A program made the translations under genes and the position numbers. From Kitasatospora sp. NBC_01287 (GTDB lineage Bacteria; Actinomycetota; Actinomycetes; Streptomycetales; Streptomycetaceae), in the NCBI RefSeq assembly GCF_026340565.1, contig NZ_JAPEPB010000001.1:1364001-1428000 (forward strand): a DNA stretch of 64,000 bases, read 5' to 3'. A model generated the notes under the pieces. That model made no database searches. It was given only the letters and a program-made list of their open reading frames with translations, and was not told the origin of the DNA. Shown here piece after piece: positions 7,827 to 17,161 of the stretch. Position 1 is the first letter of the stretch. Each line of letters opens with the position of its first letter.

Positions 7827-9536
7827 CTACTTCACCGAGATCCGGGAGAGGTCGTAGACCCCGTTCCACTGGCTGACGTAGGCGTTCTTGACGGCGCTGC
7901 CGAAGAGCCGCTGGTAGACCGGGTGGAAGAGCGGCACGTCCCAGGCCTGCTTGCCCAGTTCGACGTCCAACTGCCCCCAGGCCTTGGCGGACTGCGCGGG
8001 GTCGGTGAGCCGGTTGGCGGCGTCGATCTCGGCGTTCACCTGCGGGTCGTCGAGCTGCGCGGTGTTGAAGTTGCCGTCCGTCAGGATCTGCCGGCCGTCG
8101 AAGATCGGGGCCAGGAAGGGGCCGCCGGAGGGCCAGTCGGCGCCCCAGCCGGTGATGAAGAAGCCGGGCTCCTGGGCGGGGGTCTGGATCTTGGTGGAGT
8201 AGTCGTCGTCCGAGGAGGGGTCGAGCTTGACCGTGATCCCGGCCTTGGCGAGCGCCTGCTGCACGGCGGTGGCCACGTCGGGTCCCGAGGTGACCGAGGT
8301 GGTGGAGTGGCTCAGCGTGATGGTCAGGCCGTCCGGGTAACCGGCCTGCGCCAGCACCTGCTTGGCCTTGGCCGGGTCGCCGCTCGGGCCGGCCGGGAAG
8401 TCGTCGTAGGGCGTGTAGCCGAAGGCCGCCTGGTCGGGCAGGAAGGTGGTGGCGGGCTTGGCCACCGCGCTGCCGCCGACCGCGTTGATCACCGACTGGC
8501 GGTCGACGGCGTAGGAGATCGCCTGCCGCACCAGCGGGTTGTCGAAGGGCTTCACCTTCGGGTTGAACGCCAGGTAGTCGGTCTCGCCGAAGTTGCCGAC
8601 CGCCACCCGCTTGCGCAGCGCCGGGTCGCCGTTCAGTCGGGCCAGCACGCTCGCGTCGATGTCGGTGTCGCCGCTGACCGCGCGGGCGTCGTCACCGCTG
8701 CTGGCCAGCAGCCGCTGGTTGATCACCGACGGGTCCAGGCCCGAGGTGTAGACGATCTTATCGGGGCAGGCCAGCCGCTGGTCGTCGATCGAGCGCGACC
8801 AGTACGGATTGCGTGCCAGCACCATCTGCTTGCCGTCGTCGTTGCTGACCACCTCGTAGGGCCCCGAGGAGATCGGGTGCTTCTGGTAGTCCGCGCCGGT
8901 GTCCTTGGCCTGCGGCACCGGGGCGAACTGGGTGGCGGTGGCCAGGAACGGGAAGTCGCCCTCGGGCTTGGTGAGTTGGAAGACGAGGGTGGAGTCGTTC
9001 GGGGTCTGGATCGAGGCCAGGTCGCCGCCGCCGTGGTAGGGGCCCTGGTACTGCTCGCCGCCGACCAGCCAGTCGCGCAGGTAGGGCGGGCCGCCGGGCA
9101 GTTCGGGCGAGAAGGAGCGCTCGATGCCGTACTTGACGTCCTGGGCGCGGATCGGCGTGCCGTCCTCGAACTTCAGCCCCGGCTTGAGGTGGTAGGTCCA
9201 GACCGTGGCGTCCTGGTTGGGCTCGCCGATGTCGGTGGCCAGGTCGGGCACCACCTTGGCGCCGTCCGGGCCGGCCGTGGTGTGGTCGCGCGTGGTGAGG
9301 GTCCGGAAGACCAGGGTCGGCACCTTGCCGCCACCCGAGGTGTAGAGCTGCGCCGGGTCGAACTTGCCCTGCCCGCTGTGCGCGAGCACGGTGAGCGTGC
9401 CGCCCTGGCAGGTGGCCGGGTCGAAGGCGGCTGCCGTCGATCCGTTCGCCGGACCGCCGCAGGCGGTCGCGAGCGCTGCGAGCAGGGCAAGGGAGGCGGT
9501 CGCGGCCGTGGCGCCGCGCTTATTGGGCAGGGACAT
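7827..9536 (-). CDS. extracytoplasmic solute-binding lipoprotein (SBP family 5), system 1
   Basis: First gene of the four-gene importer operon, 569 residues. A signal peptide with a basic start (MSLPNKRG), a hydrophobic run and lipobox LATAC puts the lipidated cysteine at residue 26. The mature protein is a family 5 peptide/nickel-binding protein: the signature region near KFEDGTPIRAQDVKYGIERS and the repeated periplasmic-binding folds are present, and the length is typical. I prefer the ATG at 9536; the GTG three codons upstream (9545) is possible, as a GGAG lies 15 bases before it. It captures the ligand, probably a short peptide, for the permeases encoded next. A near-palindrome lies about 100 bases upstream. 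Confidence 0.94.
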   Translation of the reverse strand: MSLPNKRGATAATASLALLAALATACGGPANGSTAAAFDPATCQGGTLTVLAHSGQGKFDPAQLYTSGGGKVPTLVFRTLTTRDHTTAGPDGAKVVPDLATDIGEPNQDATVWTYHLKPGLKFEDGTPIRAQDVKYGIERSFSPELPGGPPYLRDWLVGGEQYQGPYHGGGDLASIQTPNDSTLVFQLTKPEGDFPFLATATQFAPVPQAKDTGADYQKHPISSGPYEVVSNDDGKQMVLARNPYWSRSIDDQRLACPDKIVYTSGLDPSVINQRLLASSGDDARAVSGDTDIDASVLARLNGDPALRKRVAVGNFGETDYLAFNPKVKPFDNPLVRQAISYAVDRQSVINAVGGSAVAKPATTFLPDQAAFGYTPYDDFPAGPSGDPAKAKQVLAQAGYPDGLTITLSHSTTSVTSGPDVATAVQQALAKAGITVKLDPSSDDDYSTKIQTPAQEPGFFITGWGADWPSGGPFLAPIFDGRQILTDGNFNTAQLDDPQVNAEIDAANRLTDPAQSAKAWGQLDVELGKQAWDVPLFHPVYQRLFGSAVKNAYVSQWNGVYDLSRISVK

Positions 9537-9636
9537 GACGAGCACTCTGCTGGAGCTCCGCCGGGGCGGTCAAGGCACTGCGGTGCGCTGCCATACGCCT
9601 GCAACAGGACGACACAACTGTTTCCAGTGGGGCATG

Positions 9637-9651
9637 TTGACGTCACGTCAG
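9637..9651. promoter_or_regulatory. intergenic near-palindrome TTGACG-TCA-CGTCAG
   Basis: A 6-bp inverted repeat around three bases, in the 235-base gap between the importer lipoprotein (minus, start 9536) and the cysteine-rich protein (plus, start 9772). It contains a perfect TGACGTCA followed by CGTCAG. It could be an operator for either gene. The same 15-base pattern recurs inside the PKS genes (see findings). Nothing else recognisable is in this gap. Confidence 0.4.
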
Positions 9652-9771
9652 CTTGGTGGGACCGAGCGGCGGAGCGGTGACAGCTCGGCGGCGGCCCGGT
9701 GGCGAGGCGGCGGCGAAGCGGCCGACCCGGCCGGGCATCGCGTTGACCTGGGCGGATGAGATGATGATGCG

Positions 9772-10251
9772 ATGGATCGTGCACACCGTACCTGGACAGC
9801 CACCGGCTGCGCCGCCGCCGTCGGGGCCGTCGTGGCCGGCGGCGTCGCACTGCTCGACCGGCCCGACGCCGGCGGCTGGGGGACGGTCGCGGCCTGCTGC
9901 TTCGGGATCGCGGTGACCTGCTTCACCGAGGGCGACTGGCTCGGCCGGCTCTTCTTCCGCGAGCGGCGCGAGCGGCGGGGCGACTCGGACCAGGACGCGG
10001 CCTGGGACGAGCTCATGGACGACGACTGCTGCGAGCCCTTGGACGAGAAGTGCTGCGCTGACCGCTGCGAGAGCTGCTGCGAGAACTGCGGCGAGGACGA
10101 GCACGTCGAGTGGGAGAAGGGGAAGGGCGAGGCCGGCCCCCGGCTGCGGACGGTGCTCCAGGTGCTCCGCCGGGCCGTCGTGGGCCTGGTGTTCCTGCTC
10201 GGCTGCCTCACCGCGCTGGGCCTGGTCCTTCAGGCCCTCGGGATGAACTAG
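9772..10251 (+). CDS. small membrane protein with a cysteine-cluster loop, unknown function
   Basis: I do not recognise the 159-residue protein. Two hydrophobic segments (about 11-28 and 36-51) are followed by a highly charged loop and a C-terminal hydrophobic helix (about 130-157). The loop between 86 and 106 holds eight cysteines spaced CC-x6-CC-x3-C-x2-CC-x2-C amid Asp/Glu, with His111 just after; single or paired cysteines also lie in the membrane segments. That spacing suggests metal or iron-sulfur binding or disulfide packing. Third codon positions are almost all G/C, which supports a real gene over the antisense frames. No strong ribosome binding site is seen before the ATG. It converges on the phosphopantetheinyl transferase gene; the two stops share the CTAG at 10248-10251. 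Confidence 0.62.
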   Translation: MDRAHRTWTATGCAAAVGAVVAGGVALLDRPDAGGWGTVAACCFGIAVTCFTEGDWLGRLFFRERRERRGDSDQDAAWDELMDDDCCEPLDEKCCADRCESCCENCGEDEHVEWEKGKGEAGPRLRTVLQVLRRAVVGLVFLLGCLTALGLVLQALGMN

Positions 10252-10946
10252 CCCACGCCGCGCGGGTCCCGGTCCGTCGCCGCCACCGCCACCTCCACCG
10301 CCACCGCCGTCAGCAGCAGCCCGCCCCCGGTCAGCCAGCGCCCGGCCAGCGCAGGCGTCGAAACCGGTGCCGAAACCGGCGTCGAAACCGGTACCACCGC
10401 CGCCGTCCAGCCGCCGTCCAGCGCGAAGGCGATCTCCGCGTCCGCGAAGTCCAGGCGCTGCCCGGTCAGTGGGTACCAGGCCTTGTAGACGCTCTCCTTG
10501 GCGCTGAACAGCAGCCGGTCCCAGTGCACCACCGGGGACGCCCGGCGCAGGTCGGCCAGGGCGGCCCGCTCGGCGGGCGAGGCCACCGCGTCCAGCACCC
10601 CGGGCGGCAGCGCCCGGTGCGGCTCGGCGTCGATGCCGACGGCGGCCAGCTCCGCGCCACGGGCCAGCACCGCCGCGCGGTAGCCCTCGCAGTGCGTCAG
10701 GCTGCCGACCAGGCCGGCCGGCCAGCGCGGCGCGCCGTGCGGCCCGCGCGGCACCGGGGCGGGCGGCAGCCCGAGCGCGCCGAGGGCCCGCCGGGCGCAG
10801 CCGCGCACCGTGATGAACTCCGCCCGCCGCCCCGGCGCCATGCCCGCCAGCAGGGCACGCTCCTCGGCGAAGAGGGTGCCCGCGTCGCCCTCGTCCGCGA
10901 AGGCCTCGGCGGCCACCGCGGCGGCGGGCAGCAGGCGCTCGATCAC
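10248..10946 (-). CDS. 4'-phosphopantetheinyl transferase (Sfp/EntD type)
   Basis: The 232-residue enzyme transfers the phosphopantetheine arm of CoA to the active serine of carrier proteins, making the seven ACPs of the PKS functional. Family signposts are in order: [13 protein letters not shown] (65-76), GSLTHCEGY (81-89), the metal-binding GIDAEPH (Asp106, Glu108) and [11 protein letters not shown] (Lys150, Glu151, Lys155). The C-terminus has a Val/Thr/Ala repeat insert around CCGGTxTCGAAAC DNA repeats. The GTG start at 10946 overlaps the metallophosphoesterase stop as GTGA, so it is the last, translationally coupled gene of the second importer operon. The longer open frame reaching 11663 is antisense composition and is not the start. 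Confidence 0.94.
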   Translation of the reverse strand: MIERLLPAAAVAAEAFADEGDAGTLFAEERALLAGMAPGRRAEFITVRGCARRALGALGLPPAPVPRGPHGAPRWPAGLVGSLTHCEGYRAAVLARGAELAAVGIDAEPHRALPPGVLDAVASPAERAALADLRRASPVVHWDRLLFSAKESVYKAWYPLTGQRLDFADAEIAFALDGGWTAAVVPVSTPVSAPVSTPALAGRWLTGGGLLLTAVAVEVAVAATDRDPRGVG

Positions 10947-11806
10947 CGCGCGCTGCCCGGCGGCGGGCCGCCGGCCGCCGCCGCGTCCGGGAAGACCGGG
11001 CGTGGACCCCTGGGGCCGCCGCGCGGCTTCCACTCGCGCGGGTAGCCCACCGAGACCTCCTCGAAGCGGATGTCGTCGATCCACATCGTCCGGGGGATGT
11101 GCAGGTGCCCGTAGACCGCCACCGCCGCACGGTACTTCAGGTGCCAGTCGGCGGTCCGCTCGGTGCCGCACCACTGCGCGAACTCCGGGTAGCGCAGCAC
11201 CAGCGTGGGTTCGCGGCGCAACGGGAAGTGGTTGACCAGCACGGTCGGCAGCTCCGGGTCCAGCTCGGCCAGCCGGCGCTCGGTCACCGCGATCCGCGCC
11301 GCGCACCACTCGTCGCGGCTCGCGTAGGGGTCGGGGTGCAGCAGCATCTCGTCGGTGCAGACGATCCCGGACTCGTGGGCGACGGCGAGCGCCTGCTCCT
11401 TGGTGTGCGTGCCCGGCGGCCGGAAGGTGTAGTCGTAGAGCACGAAGAGCGGCACCACGGTCACCGGGCCGCCGGCCCCGCGCCAGACGCGGTACGGGTC
11501 TTCGGGGGTGCTGATGTCCAGGCCGCGGCAGAGCTCGACCAGCGCCTGGTAGCGCTCCTCGCCGCGCAGCCGCACCGGGTCGTCCGCCGGCGTCCACAGC
11601 TCGTGGTTGCCCGGCGCCCAGATCACGGCGGCGTAGCGCTCCCGCAGGGTACCGAGCGCCCACTCGATGTCGCTGAACCGCTCCGCCACGTCACCGGCCA
11701 CGATCAGCCAGTCCTCGGCGGAGGCGGGCCGCAGCTGCTCGACGAACGCGCGGTTCTCCTGGTAACCGATGTGCAGGTCACTGATCGCGACCAAGGTGCC
11801 GGTCAA
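10943..11806 (-). CDS. calcineurin-like metallophosphoesterase
   Basis: All five metallophosphoesterase blocks are present in this 287-residue protein: SDLHIGY (Asp10, His12), AGDVAE (Asp39), GNHELW (Asn67, His68), NHFPL and GHLHIPR. It should bind two metal ions and hydrolyse a phosphoester; the substrate cannot be read from sequence. Genes of this type commonly sit beside phosphopantetheinyl transferases in actinomycete NRPS/PKS clusters; that is general knowledge, and its role there is not established. One guess is turnover of phosphopantetheine or 3',5'-ADP by-products. Both ends overlap neighbours (ATGA with the ATPase, GTGA with the transferase). The C-terminal 30 residues are Pro/Gly/Arg-rich and look dispensable. 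Confidence 0.92.
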   Translation of the reverse strand: MTGTLVAISDLHIGYQENRAFVEQLRPASAEDWLIVAGDVAERFSDIEWALGTLRERYAAVIWAPGNHELWTPADDPVRLRGEERYQALVELCRGLDISTPEDPYRVWRGAGGPVTVVPLFVLYDYTFRPPGTHTKEQALAVAHESGIVCTDEMLLHPDPYASRDEWCAARIAVTERRLAELDPELPTVLVNHFPLRREPTLVLRYPEFAQWCGTERTADWHLKYRAAVAVYGHLHIPRTMWIDDIRFEEVSVGYPREWKPRGGPRGPRPVFPDAAAAGGPPPGSAR

Positions 11807-13500
11807 GCCGATGTCTCCTTCAGCACGGCCGGCCTCCCGCCCGGGAGTGCGGCGAGCAGCCGGCGGGTGTACGGCGCCGTCGGGGCGGTGAACACCGCCG
11901 CCGCCGGGCCGCTCTCCACGACGAGCCCATTCTCCATGACCGCCACCCGGTCGCTCAGGTGGTGCACCACGCCGAGGTCGTGCGAGATGAAGAGCATGGC
12001 GAGCCCCAGCTCACGGCGCAGTTCGAGGAGCAGGTCCAGGATCTGGGCCTGGATGGAGACATCGAGCGCGGAGACCGGCTCGTCGCAGACCAGCACCTCC
12101 GGGCCGGGCGCCAACGCCCGGGCGATGGCCACCCGCTGGCGCTGCCCGCCCGACAGCTCGGCGGGCCTGCGGGTCAGCAGCGCCGTGTCGAGGCCGACCT
12201 GGTCGAGCAGTTCGCCGACCCTGGCCCGCCGGGCCCGACCACGGAGCGCGACGGCCTCGCCGACCACCCGCTCCACGCTGAACCGCGGGTCGAAGGAGCC
12301 CAGCGGGTCCTGCGGCACCGCCTGGATCCGGCGGCGGGCCGGGCGCCGGTGCCGCTCCGGCACCCCGCTCCACGGCAGGTCGCCGAGCCGCACCGTGCCG
12401 CTGTCCGGTTCGATCAGGCCGAGCGCGATCCGCGCGGCCGTGGTCTTGCCGGAGCCCGACTCCCCCACCAGGCCCAGGATCTCACCCGCCCGCAGCTCGA
12501 AGGAGACCTCGCGGACGGCCTGGTAGCTGCCGCCGTCCGGCGCGCGGAACGCCTTGGCGATCTTGTCGACGGCCAGCACCACGGGGGCCGGCACCACGGG
12601 GGCGGCGGCAACGGCAACGGCGGTGGCGGCGGTGCTGGCCGCGGCGGTGGCGGCGGTGCTGGCAGCGGCGGCAGCAGTAGTAGCAGCAGCAGCGGCAACG
12701 TCGGGACGCGCGGAGAGCCGTCGGCCCCGGGTCGCCCCGCTCGGCACCGCCGCCAGCAGCGCCCGGGTGTAGGCGTGTCGCGGGTCGGCCAGCACCTCGG
12801 CGGTCGGGCCGGTCTCCACGAAGCGGCCGCCGTTCATCACCGCGACCCGGTCGGCCAACCTGGCCACCACCGCGAGGTCGTGGCTGATCAGCAGCAGCGC
12901 GGTGCCCCGGCGCCGCAGGCCGTCCAGCAGGTCCAGCAGCTGCGCCTGGATGGTGACGTCCAGCGCGGTGGTCGGCTCGTCGGCGATCAGCAGCTCGGGC
13001 TCGCCGGCCAGCGCGGAGGCGATCAGCGCGCGTTGGCGCAGGCCGCCGGAGAGCTGGTGCGGGTACTGCTCGGCGCGCCGGGCGGGGTCGGGGATGCCGG
13101 CCTGCTCCAGCAGGTCGAGCACCCGGGGCCCGGCCTGCGCCCGGGTGGCCAGGCCGTGGGTGCGCAGCGGTTCGGCCACCTCGGCCCCGACCGTGCGCAG
13201 CGGGTCCAGCGAGACCAGCGCGTCCTGCAGCACCAGGCCGATCCGGCGCCCGCGCAGCCCGCGCCAGGCCGCCTTGTCGAGGGTGCGCAGGTCCAGGCCG
13301 TCGAACTCCAGCCGCCCTGCCGTGACTTCGGCGCCGGCGCCGGGCAGGCCGATCAGCGTGCGGGCGGTGACGCTCTTCCCGGAGCCGGACTCGCCGACGA
13401 TCGCCAGGCACTCGCCGGGCGCCACGCTGAAGGAGACGTCCCGCACCACCGGCGCGGCGCCGAAACCGACGTTCAGCTTCTCGACGTTGAGCAGGGTCAT
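11803..13500 (-). CDS. oligopeptide-type ABC importer, fused dual ATPase, system 2
   Basis: A 565-residue fusion of two ABC ATPase domains. Half one has Walker A at 36-43 (GESGSGKS), signature QLSGGLRQR and Walker [13 protein letters not shown]. Half two has [18 protein letters not shown] and [11 protein letters not shown]. The halves are joined by an alanine/threonine/valine-only stretch of about 45 residues encoded by GCG/ACG/GTG repeats around 12590-12710, an obvious slippage product that probably acts as a flexible linker. The ATG at 13500 overlaps the permease stop (ATGA). The frame is open further upstream (to 14427) but that part is antisense-like His/Asp repeats over the permease and is rejected. 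It drives the system 2 permeases. Confidence 0.95.
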   Translation of the reverse strand: MTLLNVEKLNVGFGAAPVVRDVSFSVAPGECLAIVGESGSGKSVTARTLIGLPGAGAEVTAGRLEFDGLDLRTLDKAAWRGLRGRRIGLVLQDALVSLDPLRTVGAEVAEPLRTHGLATRAQAGPRVLDLLEQAGIPDPARRAEQYPHQLSGGLRQRALIASALAGEPELLIADEPTTALDVTIQAQLLDLLDGLRRRGTALLLISHDLAVVARLADRVAVMNGGRFVETGPTAEVLADPRHAYTRALLAAVPSGATRGRRLSARPDVAAAAATTAAAAASTAATAAASTAATAVAVAAAPVVPAPVVLAVDKIAKAFRAPDGGSYQAVREVSFELRAGEILGLVGESGSGKTTAARIALGLIEPDSGTVRLGDLPWSGVPERHRRPARRRIQAVPQDPLGSFDPRFSVERVVGEAVALRGRARRARVGELLDQVGLDTALLTRRPAELSGGQRQRVAIARALAPGPEVLVCDEPVSALDVSIQAQILDLLLELRRELGLAMLFISHDLGVVHHLSDRVAVMENGLVVESGPAAAVFTAPTAPYTRRLLAALPGGRPAVLKETSA

Positions 13501-14417
13501 CCGAGGGTCCTCCGGGTGAAGCGGGCCTGCAGTCGGCGGCCGACGGCGTTGACCACCAGGGCGGTGAACGTGATGGCGGCGCCCGGGAAGACCCCGACCC
13601 ACCAGGCGGACTGCAGGAAGCCGCGGCCCTGCGAGAGCATCGCGCCCCACTCGGGCGAGGGCGGCTGCGGGCCCAGGCCCAGGAAACTCAGCCCGGAGGC
13701 GGCGATCAGCGAGGCGCCGAAGCCGACGGTGGCCAGCACCAGCATCGGGCCCACCGCGTTGGGCAGGATGTGCCGCGCGATCAGCACCGGGCGGCGCAGG
13801 CCCAGGCCGACCGCCGCCTCGACGTATCCCGAGCGCCGCACCACCATGGTCTCGGCCCGCACGATCCGGGCGTAGCCGGGCACGAAGGCCAGCGCGATGG
13901 CGATCATCACATTGACCGAGCCGGTGCCCAGCACGATCACCGCGAGCAGCGCCAGCAGGATCGGCGGCAGCGCGAGCAGGATGTCGGCCAGCCGGCTCAG
14001 CGCCTGGTCGGCGAAGCGCCCGCCGAGCGCGGCGGCCAGGCCCAGCAGCGCCCCGCCGGCCACCGCGAGGGCGGTGGCGCCGGCGCCCAGCAGCAGCGAG
14101 GGCCGGGCCCCGTAGAGCACCCGGGCGAACAGGTCGCGCCCGAGCTGGTCGGTGCCGAAGAGGTGCGCGGTGCTCGGCGGGGCGAGCGCGTGCACCGGGT
14201 CGGTGACGTCCGGCGAGGCGCCGGCGAACAGCTGGGGCACCAGCGCCACCAGCACGATCAGCACCAGCGCGGCCGAGGCGAGCAGCGCGAGGACCCGCCC
14301 GCCGCTCGGCCGCCGCCGGGGCTTCACGGTGGTCGCCGCGGTGGTCGCCCCAGTGGTCGCAGTGGTCGCAGTGGTGGTCGTAGCGGTGGTCGTAGGGGTG
14401 GTCACAGGGGTGGTCAT
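13497..14417 (-). CDS. oligopeptide-type ABC importer permease (DppC type), system 2
   Basis: The 306-residue permease begins with about 30 residues consisting almost entirely of threonine with some Ala/Pro/Val, encoded by a GTGGTCGCA-like tandem repeat (about 14325-14415). The body is a normal DppC: first helix [20 protein letters not shown], the [19 protein letters not shown] signature, a coupling loop near YVEAAVGLG, and [17 protein letters not shown]. The true start could lie inside or at the edge of the repeat; 14417 is the first ATG in frame and leaves six bases to the preceding gene. The Thr tail is probably a slippage expansion of the cytoplasmic N-terminus. Confidence 0.92.
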   Translation of the reverse strand: MTTPVTTPTTTATTTTATTATTGATTAATTVKPRRRPSGGRVLALLASAALVLIVLVALVPQLFAGASPDVTDPVHALAPPSTAHLFGTDQLGRDLFARVLYGARPSLLLGAGATALAVAGGALLGLAAALGGRFADQALSRLADILLALPPILLALLAVIVLGTGSVNVMIAIALAFVPGYARIVRAETMVVRRSGYVEAAVGLGLRRPVLIARHILPNAVGPMLVLATVGFGASLIAASGLSFLGLGPQPPSPEWGAMLSQGRGFLQSAWWVGVFPGAAITFTALVVNAVGRRLQARFTRRTLG

Positions 14418-14423
14418 AGGGGG

Positions 14424-15374
14424 TCACCCGCTCCGCAGTCGTGGGTCGATGACCAGGTAGAGCAGGTCCACCACGGTCGAGATGAGCACGAAGACCAGCG
14501 CGGAGAGCAGCACCAGCCCGATCACCAGCGGCATGTCCTTGTTGGTGGTGCCCTGCAGGCTGAGCGCGCCGATGCCCGGCCGCCCGAAGACGGTCTCCAC
14601 CAGCACCGCCCCGCCCAGCAGCGAGCCGGTCAGCCAGCCGGCCAGGGTGACCGCGGGCACCGCCGCGTGCCGCAGCGCGTGCCGCAGCAGCACCGCGCCC
14701 TCGCCCAGGCCGCGCGACCGGGCGGTGAGCACGAACGGCTGCCCCAGCGCGGCCTCCAGGCCCTCGCGCAGCACCTGCCCGAGCACGCCGGCCAGCGGCA
14801 GCGCCAGCGTCAGGGCGGGCAGCACCAGCGCCGGCAGGCCCTCGTCGCCCGCCACCGGGAAGATCCGCAGCTGGAAGGAGAACGCGGTCAGCAGCAGGAT
14901 CCCGATCCAGTAGGACGGGCTGGAGACGGCAAGCAGCTCGGCCAGGCCGACCAGCGCGCGCGGCAGCCGGCGCCGCCCCGCCGTGGCCAGCGCCCCCAGC
15001 ACCGCGAGCACCACCGCCACCAGCACGGCGGCCAGCGCGAGTTGGACCGTGGAGCCGAGCTGCTCGCCGATCACGTCCGCCACCGGCCGCTGCAACTGGT
15101 AGGACTCACCGAGGTCGCCGTGCAGCAACCGGCCCAGGTAGTGCAGGTACTGCGCGAAGACCGGCTGGTCCAGCCCGTACTGCGCCCGGATCTGCGCCTT
15201 CACCTCGGGGGTGGCCGGGCTGCCGGGGCCGAGCATCACCGTCACCGGGTCGCCCGGCACCAGGTGCAGGGCGACGAAGGCGATGGTGGCGGCCCCGAAC
15301 AGCACCGCGAGGGCCCCCAGCAGGCGGCGCAGCACCGCCCGCGCGAGGTGACGGAGTGTCAACCCACTGCTCAC
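14424..15374 (-). CDS. oligopeptide-type ABC importer permease (DppB type), system 2
   Basis: A 316-residue permease with the DppB pattern: N-terminal [29 protein letters not shown], a long extracytoplasmic loop including [16 protein letters not shown] and GDLGESY, then five helices with the coupling loop at [13 protein letters not shown], and the C-terminal [13 protein letters not shown]. Its ATG (15374) overlaps the binding-protein stop (15371). Gene order in system 2 is binding protein, B, C, dual ATPase; in system 1 the C-type permease comes before the B-type. The two operons are therefore not simple tandem copies. Confidence 0.95.
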   Translation of the reverse strand: MSSGLTLRHLARAVLRRLLGALAVLFGAATIAFVALHLVPGDPVTVMLGPGSPATPEVKAQIRAQYGLDQPVFAQYLHYLGRLLHGDLGESYQLQRPVADVIGEQLGSTVQLALAAVLVAVVLAVLGALATAGRRRLPRALVGLAELLAVSSPSYWIGILLLTAFSFQLRIFPVAGDEGLPALVLPALTLALPLAGVLGQVLREGLEAALGQPFVLTARSRGLGEGAVLLRHALRHAAVPAVTLAGWLTGSLLGGAVLVETVFGRPGIGALSLQGTTNKDMPLVIGLVLLSALVFVLISTVVDLLYLVIDPRLRSG

Positions 15375-17032
15375 TTGGCGAGCCAGGCGTCGTGGAAGTT
15401 GAGCCAGGTGTTGGGGTCGGCGGTCAGCCCGTGCACCTGCGAGGTGGCCCCGACCACGTCCGTGCGCACGTAGAGCGGCACGATCAGGCCCAGGTCGATG
15501 GCGCGCTGCTGGGTCTTGCCGTAGACGTCCTGGCGGGTCGCCGCGTCGAGGGTCGCCTCACCGGTGTTGGTCCAGGTGTCCAGCTGGCTGTCCTGGTAGA
15601 AGGTGGCGTTCTCGCCGCCGGTGGCCGGGCTGCTGGCGCTGTTGAAGTAGAGGCGCAGCACGTCCGGGTCGAACCGGGCCCAGCTGTAGTCGGCGATGGC
15701 CTCCTTGCCGCCGTAGGTGTTGGCGATGTAGGTGCCGATGTCCTGGCGGGGCCGGGTCACCTCGATGCCGACCTTCTTCAGGTCCGCCTGGATCGCCTGC
15801 CCGAGGGTGTCGCGCTGCTCGCGCACGTACTCGGCCGGGGGCAGCGGCCACTCCAGGGTGAGGCGCTGGCCGTCCTTGGTGCGGTAGCCCTGGGCGTCGC
15901 GGCCGGTCCAACCCGCCTGGTCCAGGTCCTTGTTGGCCAGCGCCGGGTCGTAGGGCCAGGAGTTCTCCAGCGACTTGTCGTAGTCCGGGGTGGTGGGCGA
16001 GAGCGGGCTCCAGGCGCGCTGGTTGACCCCGAAGTAGACGCTCTTGACGTCGGTGTCGACGTCGATGCCGCGCTGCACCGCCTGGCGCACCAGCGGGTCG
16101 TTGAGCGGGGTCTTGGTGGTGTTCAGCACCAGCGCGTAGTTGGCGCCGGGCGCCTGGGTGCTGACGGTCCGCAGCCGCGAATCGCCCTGCACGCTCTTCA
16201 CGTCGGCCGGCGGGATCGGGTCCGCGACCTGGACCTGCCCGCTCTGCAGCGCGCCCACCCGCACCGAGTCCTCGGTCAGGAAGCGGACGGTGAGCTTGTC
16301 CAGGTAGGCCGGGCCCTGGTGCGCGGCGTCCTTGGGCGCCCAGTCGTAGTCCGGGTTGCGGGTGAAGACCGCGCTCTGCCCCTTGGTGTAGCTGCTGAAG
16401 ATGAACGGTCCGGTGCCCACGTCCACCGGGCCGCCCTGGCCGAGCTTGGTGCCGTTCTCCGCGATCGCCTTCGGCGAGTAGAAGCCCAGGTAGGCGGTGC
16501 TGGCGGCCTGCAGGAACGGCGCGAACGGCTTGCTGAAGCTGACCTTCACCGTCTGCGCGTCGATGACCTGGCTGCCGGTGTACGGGCCGAGCAGGCTGGC
16601 CGCGTACTGGGACTTGGTGTCCTTGGCCACGATCCGGTCGAAGTTGACCTTGACCGCGTTGGCGTCGAACGGCGTGCCGTCGGTGAACTTGACGCCCGGG
16701 CGCAGGTGGAAGGTGTAGGAGGTGAAGTCCGGTGCTATGTCCCAGGAGGTGGCCAGCCAGGGCTGGAAGTCGCCCTTGGCGTCCTGGTGCACCAGCGAGT
16801 CGAAGACGTTGCGCTGGATGGCGCCGGTGGCGTCCTGCTGGCTGACGTGGATGTCGAAGGAGATCGGCTCGGTGTCGGTGGCGTAGGTGAGCGAGCCGCC
16901 CTGCACGGGCTTGCCTCCGTCGGTGCCGCTCGCGGTGGTCTTCGTGCCCGTGCCGCCGCAGGCGGCGAGCAGCAGCACCCCGGCGGTGACGGCGGCGAGC
17001 AGGGTGAGCGACCGGGGGCCGGTTCTGGACAT
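15371..17032 (-). CDS. extracytoplasmic solute-binding lipoprotein (SBP family 5), system 2
   Basis: The 553-residue lipoprotein is the first gene of the second importer operon, which continues through the metallophosphoesterase and the phosphopantetheinyl transferase. The signal peptide ends in a lipobox with Cys25 (LLLAAC). Family 5 features such as KFTDGTPFDANAVKVNFDRI are clear. The ATG at 17032 has a GGAG nine bases upstream. Ligand unknown. The promoter region carries three 11-bp direct repeats nearly identical to an array before the first PKS gene, so expression is probably linked to the PKS. Possible roles are import of a precursor, a signalling peptide or the product itself. Confidence 0.95.
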   Translation of the reverse strand: MSRTGPRSLTLLAAVTAGVLLLAACGGTGTKTTASGTDGGKPVQGGSLTYATDTEPISFDIHVSQQDATGAIQRNVFDSLVHQDAKGDFQPWLATSWDIAPDFTSYTFHLRPGVKFTDGTPFDANAVKVNFDRIVAKDTKSQYAASLLGPYTGSQVIDAQTVKVSFSKPFAPFLQAASTAYLGFYSPKAIAENGTKLGQGGPVDVGTGPFIFSSYTKGQSAVFTRNPDYDWAPKDAAHQGPAYLDKLTVRFLTEDSVRVGALQSGQVQVADPIPPADVKSVQGDSRLRTVSTQAPGANYALVLNTTKTPLNDPLVRQAVQRGIDVDTDVKSVYFGVNQRAWSPLSPTTPDYDKSLENSWPYDPALANKDLDQAGWTGRDAQGYRTKDGQRLTLEWPLPPAEYVREQRDTLGQAIQADLKKVGIEVTRPRQDIGTYIANTYGGKEAIADYSWARFDPDVLRLYFNSASSPATGGENATFYQDSQLDTWTNTGEATLDAATRQDVYGKTQQRAIDLGLIVPLYVRTDVVGATSQVHGLTADPNTWLNFHDAWLAK

Positions 17033-17107
17033 GGGGCTGACTCCGTTGCGGTGGAGGGGGTGTAAGGGGGTTGACGTGCGCAGAAGCTATCCGCGCGGGC
17101 CACCGCG

Positions 17108-17140
17108 AACACCCCTACCGGACCCCTAGGCAACCCTTAC
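17108..17140 (-). promoter_or_regulatory. three contiguous 11-bp direct repeats (activator-type operator) before importer operon 2
   Basis: Read on the minus strand the units are GTAAGGGTTGC, CTAGGGGTCCG and GTAGGGGTGTT with no spacer, ending 75 bases before the ATG at 17032. Heptamer-type direct repeats at 11-bp pitch are the known binding pattern of SARP activators. A GATAGC 20 bases further on is a candidate -10 box. The array shares the run AGGGTTGCCTAGGGGTC with the site at 50680-50712, apart from its orientation to different genes. Confidence 0.55.
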
Positions 17141-17161
17141 TGCCCCTGTCCGGCCACCGGG

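Noticed and set aside
4070..9680. Long plus-strand frames over importer 1
   Set aside because: They mirror the ABC genes and contain no start context or recognisable family.
14325..14427. A His/Asp-repeat peptide in an alternative frame upstream of the dual ATPase of system 2
   Set aside because: It is the other-frame reading of the threonine-repeat DNA at the permease N-terminus.
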